Positions 1-8,924 of a DNA stretch of 64,000 bases are shown piece after piece (position 1 is the stretch's first letter; each line of letters opens with the position of its first letter). Both the position numbers and the translations under genes were made by a program. The notes below the pieces were generated by a model. It worked only from the letters and a program-made list of their open reading frames with translations. It was not told the DNA's origin and ran no database searches. Source of the DNA: Euglena gracilis (taxonomy: Eukaryota; Euglenida; Euglenophyceae; Euglenales); contig CP154954.1 in the NCBI GenBank assembly GCA_039621445.1, forward strand, positions 13,572,716-13,636,715. Direction: 5' to 3'.

Positions 1-360
1 AATTTGTCCAACCAACAGCGGGTTTCACACCGCAATTCGGCAGTATGCATTGCTGAAGATGCGCCAAATGTTCCAGGGTCGTGTTTCCATAACCCGATTC
101 TAGGTGCACATGCACCACCACCACCCGTGTCCTTCGTGTTACAATCCGCGATTCCGCGAATTGTGCCACCACTGGCCTTGCCCATAAGCCAAACCCAGTT
201 TTCGGATAAATTTCCCATTATGGGAACCGAATTTTCGGAAAGCACGGCGATTCCCCTAGTCTACACCAAGAAATCCAAATTTCCATACTTGTGCGCAGAA
301 TGAGCCAAACCCGTACCGGGGGTGGCCATATTCCGCGGGGCCTAATGTCAGAATCCTTTT

Positions 361-1682
361 AATTCGCACACAACTTTTGTCGTGAAAATGCCCGACGAAT
401 ACGGAGTGTTTGCGTGATAAAACCCTGACCTCTTTTCACCATATTTTCATGAAAGTTCCAATTAGGATCAGCCTATGCTAGCGCAGGCGACAACGCCAAG
501 GACTTCCTAGTTGGGTGTCAGGCGGGTGTATCTTCCTCTTGGAATTCGTTGATTATCTTTATTCTAACTCAAGATTCAAGCTATTTGATGGACACTGAAT
601 GCATTGGTATTGGATAGTTTGAAGATTGAAGCAGGTATGTCCATCCGAAGGTGTCCTTTTGAAGAATTTTTCTACTGGTCTTTTCTAGTGCATCTGGACC
701 ACTTTCAAAAATGTGGCATTTTCTCCAAAATTTGGTCCCCTGTGTATTAATTTTGAGGGCCACCATCTTGTTTGGCATGTCTTCTGCTGGGGGTCCTATT
801 TTTATGTCTTTTTCTGAGCGTTATCAAGGTTTTCTGGTCGTGTTTTACAGTATTGTAACTTTTGCTGCCATTTCACAGAGCTCCATCTGCAGCTCTCTGT
901 CTTTCGCCTGACGTTTTAAATACATTTTGGCCTTGCATTCCGTGTTTTCTTGCTTTTGTACTTACTTTCCTTCGCCTTCAAACTGCAATTCTGTAAATTG
1001 AACACATTGCATTGCATTGCGTCATGTTTTTTAGTGGTTCCACATTGCATGTCGTCTGTTTGTCTTTCATCCGTCATCCCTGACTCACAGGTTGAAGAGT
1101 GAAGAAACAGAAGATGAACCAAGAAGAGAGTAATGAAGTTAGGGTTTTCAGAATGTTTTTCTCAGGATCATGTGGTGTTTTGCGAAAGAAACACAGGACC
1201 CTGCCGCTGTAAATTGCATCTTCTTTGTTGCGACGTTTGCCTTTCCTTTGGTGCATTCAACAAGGTTGTTTCACTTGTTTGTTTTTGCCAAAAGAACTTT
1301 GGTTGTTCTGCGTTTCAGTTCTGAAAGCTTTCTGTTGAGACCACCCAGTTTGCGGAACACTTTTAGTGCCACAGGTGGAAACCAGTTTTGGTTCCCCAGG
1401 TGGGGACCAATTTTGGTGCCAAGGGTTTTTTTCTTGGGAAGGGGCGGGGGGGTGTTCAAAAGAAATTTATTGGTCCTTTTTATTTCCAGTCCAAAACTGA
1501 AGAGGAATTAGGCCGAATTCAATCCGTTTTTTTTCCAGAGTGGGGCTTTATGGGAGTGAATTCCCGGCAAGCCGGCTTTCGCACCGGTCGCCGGCAACAA
1601 AAACAGTTCAGTTTCTGTCTTTTACTCAATGAAAACGAACTTTTCATGCTCCGACAATTTACTCATTCAATTACGTGACACT
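361..1682. other. Unassigned AT-rich insert within copy A gag leader
   Basis: Copy B has nothing like this stretch between the start of gag (301-360 here) and the part that resumes near 1683. I see no credible gene. Open frames on both strands are short and lack recognisable motifs. The sequence is T-rich with a G run near 1441-1450. It could be another non-autonomous insertion, but I could not define ends or a target duplication. Confidence 0.4.
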
Positions 1683-2039
1683 TTTCGGCCTTGACTATTC
1701 CAGTACCGGAGTTCCTACTGCTCGCCGTTGAAGCGTCCGCCAGCATGGATGCTGTGATTAAACCTGTCGACCGCAGCCGTCGAGCGTAGTAAAAACCGGC
1801 GATGTTGGGCCGTGATGAATTTGCTCCACTTCGAATTTAGGCGCCCCCAGGTACACCGGAAGTAGGCCATATGTTGCATGCGCGACATACCCGTACACCG
1901 GAGAGTCCCTGTGTTACGGGTGTTTGCAACAGGGTTTGCGACCGGATTTTCGGTACCGGGATTCACCCTCACCAGAAAGTTCAGTATTCTGACAATAATC
2001 CGGAAAGGATGCGCTTGGTGCTCGTACATACTCTGGCCC

Positions 2040-3130
2040 AAAACCACGGAATACCACCGAGGGTCAATGGGTTTCTCAGAAAGACTTTAAGGGCATCATC
2101 GCAATCGCGAATAAGGTGAAACCCCAATGGGACGGCGATCCAGCCACATGGAGACAGTTTTACCGGGACTGGGAGTACTATTGGGCATTGAAAGGACCAA
2201 CCCAGGTCACAAACCCGGAGGTGATCAAGATGGAATTCATTGATTGCCTTCCAAGGGATGAGAAGGAGCGTGTGCGACAACTTGTAATTCGCTACTGCGT
2301 TTCCTTTGATGACCTGGTGGAGAAATACGCTTCCACCAGTTCAAGTTTGGTCGCTAGGATTACCCTAGAAACCAAGTGGCAGCAATGGGCCCCACCCGAT
2401 CGCAAGTGGAAGTCCATTGACCTTTGGTATGCCAAATGGTTGGGACTTGCCGCTGAAGTGGATGAACTAATTGAAAAGCGAATGCACGAACAGTTTGACG
2501 CTGTTCTTATGCATTTCATGCCTAGCCCCATTAAGGGTATCCACTGTGAGGAGTTGACGGGTCACCAATGACTCTTGACCAACGTTGGAACTATGTTTCC
2601 AAGCAGTTGAAGCTATCAGAGCTTCTTGGTCAGATTCAATCCGTTTAACGTACACCCAACCGCTGGATTACCGGCTGGTTCGGTGAACGCATTGCAAAAA
2701 TCACCGGTTTCACCCACTTCACCAAACACGGGATCGAAAACGCAATATCCGCGTTCTTCGGACAAAGCCATGGACAAAGTTTGCTTTTTGTGCAACAAAT
2801 CGGGACATATGTCTCGGGAATGCCCTAATCCTGAAACGCGAAAGCGTATTCAGAGTCCGAGGGGCTCGACCTCATCATGGATGTTCGGGCTCCTCCGCGT
2901 TCTCACACCAATCAGGCAATTCACGGTCATCGGGTTCCCGTTTCGGCGGTATTAGCCCCTGGTTCCCGTTCCGTGATGAGCGGAAACACGGTACCCCTCA
3001 GGGTGGGTCACCCGCTACCCCTGCCAAAGAATCGTAATTCTTATCACGAGACATCGCGATCGCGTTCGCGAAGCGGTCTCATCCTCTTCGCGATCCTCAT
3101 CGGGAAAACCCCGATACACCGGTCATGATC
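2040..3130 (+). pseudogene. Gag fragment of copy A with zinc knuckle
   Basis: The clearest reading frame (2116-2571) carries the WRQFYRDWEYYWALKGP segment. It aligns along its length with the copy B gag at 25930-26380, including the RKWKSIDLWYAKW motif. After a frameshift, 2782-2830 encodes a CCHC knuckle (CFLCNKSGHMSREC), the nucleic-acid binding motif of retroelement nucleocapsids. The following Arg/Ser-rich tail is frame-broken relative to copy B. Because of several shifts and stops it cannot make a full Gag. The homology to copy B is seen directly; the capsid role is inferred from family position. Confidence 0.8.
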
Positions 3131-3619
3131 GACGGGATACCCGCTCACCAACACGGTTTGATGGGAAATCAAGAAACCGATCCCACCTGTTACCCAGAAT
3201 CGTGACACAAATCTCGGTGTTCGCTCTGTGGATCGAGTTCTCACCACTCATACAAATGTCCAAGGTCTCGATCTCCCCGCCCTGGCCAACGTCATCGCGG
3301 TATGAATCGCGGCGACAAGGGTTCGCTCCTCCAACCCCCAAAAAGTCGGTTTCAAGATATCTTGTTTGGAGGATGACACCCCGGCTTCGGGCAGGGAGGG
3401 GAGTGAGCCCACGGACACCGATTTGGAGGAGGCCCGCATGGCGGTGCACACGTTGAAATACGTTTATACCTCTAAAAGGCCCAGAGCCGGCTATTCGGCC
3501 GGTTCGGACCTGGACTAGGGGAGCCCAAGGTGCGAGGGCACGGGCCTTTGGGCTGATGAACAGATGGAGGTAGGACCTGATCAACCTATCTGCCTTTCTG
3601 GTCGGTACCCGGAAAAAAT

Positions 3620-4060
3620 TCGGGTCCCCCACCCTCCACTCCAACTTTCCGCTCGGAATGTTGTGCAAAGTAGGAATGGGTTCATGGGAAAGCTGGCAAG
3701 AAAACGTGTTTTTGCCAAGCCCTTCACTTTGCCTACCCCCCATGGAACTTTTGGTCCAAGCGGAAATCAAAATGCAAAATTTTGGTGCAAAAGTTAAAAT
3801 TCTCATTGACACTGGTTGTCGCATTGCACTACTTTTTTGGTTCGGGATGATACCAACTCCCCTCTTGGTGATCAAAATTACGACGGCTGACAACACCCCC
3901 ATGTGCGGTGGTGACTTTTTGGGCATTGTCCTACCCCTCATCCCCAAGCACCACTCACCCCCCCCATCCACGAAATTTTCCGGATACCTGGGAATATGAA
4001 GCCGGAGTTCATGGTTCTGACGTAATTCTGGGATACCTCTTTTTACGTTAGCACCGGCTG
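3620..4060 (+). pseudogene. Retropepsin (aspartic protease) fragment, copy A
   Basis: The frame at 3658-3999 contains VKILIDTGCRIALLF, the DTG active-site signature of retroviral-type aspartic proteases. It is followed by the TADNTPMCGGD segment shared with copy B (27600-27760). In the family this enzyme dimerises and processes Gag-Pol. The copy has lost the residues SAKKP present in copy B and has a frame break before the conserved GYPFLRQ-like end. It is therefore a relic. Confidence 0.8.
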
Positions 4061-4330
4061 GTAGTGGATAACCGCTCCCACGGTTTGCGCACATCACCAT
4101 TCTCTTCATTGCCCTCCAAAACCTCATCACCGGTGGTTTCAACCGCGACGACCACGAATTTTTTCGCACCGTTTCCCAAGACTTTTACCCCGTTACCAAC
4201 CACACCCACAAACGTTTTCCACAACGGGTGTACCGAGAAAGTTCACCCCCTGCGGACTAACTCACCAACTACCGTTCCCCATGAGGCAGGGCAAGCGAGT
4301 AGCGGTACCCCCCTTGTTCCACTGGGTTCC

Positions 4331-4689
4331 AAAACGTACGATTTGGAACAGGCGCTCACCCGGAGTACGGGCACAGTACGTTGGCGAGGACTGCGTGTTG
4401 GATTTCCAGCACGGTACGTCCTTGGCTTGGACGTGCACGGTGTGCCACCATGTGCGGCACAACCAACCGTTTGGGCAGTGTGCAAGCGGCAGGTGCAATC
4501 AACAACGTTCCGTCACAGGGAATATGTGCCAAACTGTGTGGCGCTCGTATGTGGCGAGTGCCTGAACGGTTGGAAGCACAGCTTGAACTACTCCTACAGT
4601 GAGAATGCTCACGACAGGGATATCCCTGCTTTGTGCATCAACTGTATGGGTGGCAAGTTCGTGCAGGCTGCAGATAGTGCAGTCACCAC
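4331..4689 (+). pseudogene. Third-ORF cysteine-rich domain, copy A (first half)
   Basis: Two frames together match the copy B third ORF at 36930-37070 and 38359-38575. One reads CTVCHH near 4435. The other reads YVPNCVALVCGEC followed by LCINC near 4525-4650. The spaced Cys pairs suggest a zinc-binding fold of unknown role. The continuous frame (4064-4912) runs into the MT1 LTR, so its last part is not part of this protein. The gene is split by MT1 after 4689 and continues at 16747. Confidence 0.7.
4686..4689. repeat. MT1 target-site duplication, left copy (CCAC)
   Basis: CCAC stands directly before the TG of the left LTR and again at 16747-16750 after the CA of the right LTR. A 5 bp reading (ACCAC) is possible only if the terminal A is taken out of the LTR. 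Across the gap the third ORF of copy A resumes in the order expected from copy B. Confidence 0.8.
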
Positions 4690-5509
4690 TGTTCGCCAGC
4701 CCCACCCCCTGTGCGCCGCCGGTCGCCCCCGTGACCGGCGAGTCCCGGTGGGCCGAGGGCCCGGGGGGGTCCTCGCCGTCGTGGATAACCACCGACAGCA
4801 GGGGGGTGGGTGTTTCCGGGGTGGGGCCTGCGCTTTCTCGGGGAATTGGTGGGCTCAAGCCAACCCCCATTTTTTCACCCAGATGGTTTCCCCAACCCCA
4901 GCCGGCGCGTAGGATCGTTTTTTCAATGTTTTCCGAAATTTTTGTGAAAAACGAAAAATCTGCCATTTGCAATGAAATCGAACTTTTCTCTCTGAAATCT
5001 CACTTTTCTCTCTTTCTCACTCTCACACCCTCTTGCACAAACCAACCCACAAACCAACCCACTGAAACTGAAATGAATCCCAACCCACTGGAGAAGCAAT
5101 CACACTGTTTGAAATCTGTGAGAGTGACTGAATGTAATGAAAAAAACAACCTGGGGCAAGGAAGAGGGGATAGGGAATAGGAGTGGCGGTGAGGGTGGCG
5201 GTGTTGTAGGGTCTCCTTCAAACCAATCCTTCAATGAATTCAACCAACAATGTAATGCCCAACAATGTAATTGCCAATTCCAATTCAACAATGTGATTGA
5301 TCAAATCCAATTCAATATATTTCCTCTTTGCCAAATAATGGGGAAAACCCCTCAAGTTCTGTGAACAAAAAGAATTTGAAAGGTCTTTGAAATTTGACCC
5401 GCTTCGAATTTAAGTCGCGGGTTTTTTTAACTGGTTGGCTGTTACCCGCGACTTTGAAATTTGCGCTTTCTGGCAATTTTTGGCTGCCGGCGAAAGCCGG
5501 CGGCCGACA
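4690..5509 (-). repeat. MT1 3' LTR (left in the window)
   Basis: The 820 bp LTR matches 15927-16746. About 4970-5509 is almost identical, with about 2 differences by eye, while 4690-4970 has about 22 differences. A minus-strand frame equivalent to the Gag N-terminus stays open through the diverged part. The terminal bases are TG and CA on either strand. Confidence 0.92.
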
Positions 5510-5520
5510 CCCCCTCCCTT
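5510..5520 (-). other. MT1 polypurine tract
   Basis: On the minus strand AAGGGAGGGGG abuts the 3' LTR. This is the expected place and composition of the plus-strand primer site of an LTR retroelement. Confidence 0.8.
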
Positions 5521-5769
5521 GCGACCTTAGTCGGACACCAAAAATTCGCCCCCCCCCCTGCTCACCAAAGAGGGGGGAACTCCTCCAATCGGCACTCCTT
5601 CACCCAAAGCCTATGTCCCACACATGATCCCTTGAACCAACCAAACGGGAAACAAAATTCAGGGACTATGGCTTTCAAGTGCCTTCGCACCATTGGGAAA
5701 GATTCACCAACCAATGGATATTTGGCTGCCCCCCCCCCCGCTTCTCACGGGTGGAATGAGGGTCTTCAC

Positions 5770-6170
5770 CAAGATCTGCCCCCCCCCCTTTCCAACGGGT
5801 CGGGGGATTTTTGGTAAAAATTCGGTTGGCGCCCCCCCCCCTCCTCGGGCCGGGGGGATTTTTGTCAAAAAATCGAGCGCCCCCCCCCCTCCTCGGGCCG
5901 GGGGGATTTTTGTCAAAAAATCGAGCGCCCCCCCCCCCCTCCTCGGGCCGGGGGGATTTTTGTCAAAAAATCGAGCCCCCCCCCCCTCCTCGGGCCGGGG
6001 GGATTTTTGTCAAAATATCAAGCGCCCCCCCCCCTCCTCGGGCCGGGGGGATTTTTGTCAAAAAATGAAGCGCCCCCCCCCCTCCTCGGGCCGGGGGGAT
6101 TTTTAAAATATCAAGCGCCCCCCCCCCCTCCTCGGGCCGGGGGGGATTTTTGTCAAATTGAAGGGGGGGC
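5770..6170. repeat. About 8 tandem copies of a C-run/TCCTCGGGCCGGGGGGATTTTT unit
   Basis: Units of about 47-52 bp repeat from 5829 to 6160, after one diverged unit near 5778. Each has a run of 8-13 C, then CTCCTCGGGCCGGGGGGA, then TTTTGTCAAAAAATC or a variant. C-run length varies between units, which points to slippage. The array lies in the 3' untranslated part of MT1. Proline-rich open frames across it are by-products of the repeat. Confidence 0.85.
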
Positions 6171-6799
6171 TCAATATGTGACCATGGACTCCCAACCACA
6201 ATGGAATCCCTCATCTCAAAGAATCAATCTCCAAACCCTAACAACACCGGGAGAGAAGAGGAGAGGACGGCAAATATAGGCGCAGTGGGGCGAGTACAAG
6301 TACAAATATAAGTGCGGTGGGGCAAATATAAGCGCAGTGGGGCGAGTACAACAGCAATGAGGCGGCGAATATACTGAGGTGCCCCGGCCCCCTTGTGGGG
6401 CCTTTTTCTCCAATTTCCATTCTCCTTGCCAATTCTTGCATTTGTACATTCTCTCATTTACACGCTCATGCGTGTGTGCGTGCACTCACACCCACACGGA
6501 CGTGCAAATCGGGTTTTTGAATTTTAAAAACAGCACTTTGCCTTCCCATTAGGCTCACGGTAGAGCCTTGGACAGGGCCTTATGGCTCACCTTAGAGCCT
6601 ACGGCCCACCGTCAATTTTAAGTTCGGACATTATGTCCATTTTCACTTTTTTCTCACGGCAATACTTCACAAACTCCCCACTGAACCTGTGAATAAAATT
6701 CCCAGCCGGTTCCCAAGTCTCCTCCCCGTCCTCATATCCGACCTACTTGGTTAAAAATTCCCACTTTCCATCTTTTCCTTTTCGGTGCCTTAGAATTTT
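6171..6799. other. MT1 3' untranslated region, no gene seen
   Basis: Between the tandem array and the integrase stop I see no gene. About 6278-6355 repeats a short phrase (GCAGTGGGGCGAGTACAA and variants) several times. The rest is unremarkable. Confidence 0.5.
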
Positions 6800-8200
6800 T
6801 TACACCTCCCACTCATCAGATAATGCCTCTTCTTCTTTTTCGGTCCGTTTATAATAAAAAAGAGGCACCCCCTTACCTTCCACTTGGGGTTCTCGATATT
6901 CCTTCAAAAAACTCCTATGAGCTTTTCTCTCCACCCCAGGTTTCATTTCGATTACATAACTCCGTTCCCCCTCTCTTCCCTTCACGACCCCAGGTCCCAC
7001 CCACCTAGAGTCAAGCTTCTCACCCGACCCTTCGGGTCTCCTATACCAAACCGTCGTCCCCACCTTTAGGGGTTCCATTTCTTTCCTCCCCTTATTTATC
7101 CTTGCCACCTCCTCCTCATGCTTTTTGTTGAGTATCCTAGCCACCCTCCCATCAATGTCTTGCATCCTTCGGAAAAACTCCACCGAATCCTCACATTCTT
7201 TGGGTGGTTGGTAGGGTACCCCTGCCAATGGTCTTTCCCTTCCAGTCACAATTTCATATGGGCTCAATCTGCTTTCCCCCTTTACGTCATGAATTCGGTC
7301 CAAAACTTGGGGTAAAGCTTCAACCCAATTAATTTTTTCCTCCACATACAATTTTCTCAACACCTCCATTACCTGCTGTCCGGCTCTCTCAACCCTCCCG
7401 TTTGCTTGGTGGTGGTATGCTTGGGAATGTGCTTGCCTAATCCCCAAAAGTGCACACATGTTTTTCCACCAAGTGCTTGTGAAATGGCTCCCTTGGTCAC
7501 TTGAGATGACCGAGGGAACCCCAAAAGGCCTCCACTGATTTTTCACCATTTCCTTAGCCAACTTGGCACCGGTTAATCCCTTGTCCTTGCATGCAACCCC
7601 CACAATCCAACCTGAATGCCTATCCACACAAAGGGCTAGGGTGTCATACTCCCCCCCATCGTGTAAAACCCTTGGCATTCGAAACAAATCGATGGCAACA
7701 CTTGTCATTAGTGCAGGAGGTATGGGTGTGGACTCGATTGGTCCTTTCAAACTCTCCCCCCTCACACTCGCTTGGCATGTGGAACAATTTTTGCTGCAAC
7801 TTTGGTTGAGTTGTTTTGCAGCCTTTTCATCAGCCCAAACAAAACGGATTGCCATGTGTTTCCAAACTTTTTCAGGGCCAACGTGCCCCAAAAACTCGTG
7901 AATTTCCTGAATCACCAAGTGTTGAAAACTTTCAGGCACACACAACTTTTCTTCAAAAAACAATTGACCATTTAGCACTTTGAAACCCTTTGGCCAAATT
8001 GAATCGCCTTTGGTAGCTACCCATTTTTCTTTCAATGTGGGGCATCGGGAATATGCTTCCCCCCAATCACGCTCCCATACGGGCTTAATATCCTTAGGGG
8101 TCGTACTTGGCAGGGCGTCCCCCACTTCCATACGAGTGTCCCCCCTCGAACTTTCAGCCGTCTCCGGGACGGGGGTCGTCTCCCCCCCCCACTTTGTCAT
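6800..8200 (-). CDS. MT1 pol, third segment: integrase
   Basis: The 466-residue frame holds a retroelement integrase that would insert the cDNA. An N-terminal zinc-binding part has H...H and CSKNCSTC in the middle of the first half. The catalytic core shows D in VAIDLFRMPRV, D in SSDQGSHFTS and E in NGRVERAGQ, the D,D,E triad. The C-terminal part ends near SDEWEV, with no chromodomain recognised. It overlaps the preceding frame by 47 bases. The break falls at a C/G homopolymer near 8180-8190, so the true protein is probably continuous with RNase H. Confidence 0.88.
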   Translation of the reverse strand: MTKWGGETTPVPETAESSRGDTRMEVGDALPSTTPKDIKPVWERDWGEAYSRCPTLKEKWVATKGDSIWPKGFKVLNGQLFFEEKLCVPESFQHLVIQEIHEFLGHVGPEKVWKHMAIRFVWADEKAAKQLNQSCSKNCSTCQASVRGESLKGPIESTPIPPALMTSVAIDLFRMPRVLHDGGEYDTLALCVDRHSGWIVGVACKDKGLTGAKLAKEMVKNQWRPFGVPSVISSDQGSHFTSTWWKNMCALLGIRQAHSQAYHHQANGRVERAGQQVMEVLRKLYVEEKINWVEALPQVLDRIHDVKGESRLSPYEIVTGRERPLAGVPYQPPKECEDSVEFFRRMQDIDGRVARILNKKHEEEVARINKGRKEMEPLKVGTTVWYRRPEGSGEKLDSRWVGPGVVKGREGERSYVIEMKPGVERKAHRSFLKEYREPQVEGKGVPLFYYKRTEKEEEALSDEWEV

Positions 8201-8924
8201 CCCAAAAATGAACTCGTTTCTTTTCTTTCCTGGGCCCTTGTGAGTGGGTGTCCACAGGGGTGTCTTTTCCTCCTGGGTCTACCCCACCCTCGGTTCCCCT
8301 CCTTGTGCACTCTCCTTTTTCCTCCTCAGATGTTACGTTTTTGCCACTACGGGTTGTCACCCCCCGTATCCAGGCATTACGTAAATTGGGCTGGTTTTTG
8401 ATTCTTATCTCCAAACACTGTTTTTCCTCTTCTTTTTCCTCCCGGATAAAATTTTCCATTTCATCCTTGTCTTCGGCTGACCCATGCTTACTTATATCCC
8501 TTAGGGCCTGTGAAGCTGGGTATGCCCACCGACTAAGGATATCGGCTATGGTATTTTCTTTACCCGGGATATATCCCACCGTCAAATCATACTTGGAGAA
8601 AATTTGGTGCCATCTCGCCCTCCTCCCAACCGGACCACTGGGGGTGTCTAGGACTTCCCTTGTCCAAGACTCCAAACTTTGGTGGTCGGTTAAAACCAAA
8701 ACGGGTTGCAATCCAATCCAACTCTCCCATTTTTGTAGTGCCAAAATTATGGCGTACGTCTCCAACTCCCTGGGGGTCCATTTTCTTTGCCCCTCGGTCA
8801 ATTTTCGAGACATAAAAGCCACTGGCACAGTTTTTTTCTCAATCACATCCTGGGCTGTGGGTCTTCCTCCCCCCTCCTTCATTTGCTCTAACGTTGCCCC
8901 CCACGGCGTACCCACTGGCATCAA
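8154..8924 (-). CDS. MT1 pol, second segment: RNase H
   Basis: The 256-residue frame begins inside the RNase H domain, which cleaves the RNA of the RNA/cDNA hybrid. Visible family motifs are VPVAFMSRKLT, LETYAIILALQKW, LVLTDHQSLESW and GYIPGKENTIADILSRWAYPAS. The tail is charged and low in complexity and leads toward the integrase. It overlaps the first pol frame by 86 bases. The phase change falls at the G run just after DASGYAVG, which looks like a single-base indel rather than a designed frameshift. Confidence 0.88.
   Translation of the reverse strand: MMPVGTPWGATLEQMKEGGGRPTAQDVIEKKTVPVAFMSRKLTEGQRKWTPRELETYAIILALQKWESWIGLQPVLVLTDHQSLESWTREVLDTPSGPVGRRARWHQIFSKYDLTVGYIPGKENTIADILSRWAYPASQALRDISKHGSAEDKDEMENFIREEKEEEKQCLEIRIKNQPNLRNAWIRGVTTRSGKNVTSEEEKGECTRRGTEGGVDPGGKDTPVDTHSQGPRKEKKRVHFWDDKVGGGDDPRPGDG

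Larger units (their letters stand above)
1..4689 (+). mobile_element. Ty3/gypsy family copy A, left part (deletion derivative)
   Basis: This is the 5' and middle part of a second copy of the element at 25020-40510. The 47 bases before the ATG near 301 match the leader of copy B just before its gag ATG at 25589. Gag, zinc knuckle and aspartic protease then follow in the same order. Near 4330 the sequence jumps from the linker after the protease (equivalent to about 28170 in copy B) to the third ORF (equivalent to about 36900). RT, RNase H, integrase and about 8.7 kb in total are therefore missing. The copy is cut at 4689 by the MT1 insertion and resumes at 16747. Stops and frameshifts are frequent. 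No 5' LTR lies inside the window. Confidence 0.8.

Noticed and set aside
711-1511. Several short plus-strand frames rich in Phe and Ser
   Set aside because: T-rich sequence in the unassigned insert. No motifs, no conservation with copy B.
5693-6106. Proline/glycine repeat proteins on both strands
   Set aside because: They are direct translations of the tandem C-run/G-run array in MT1.
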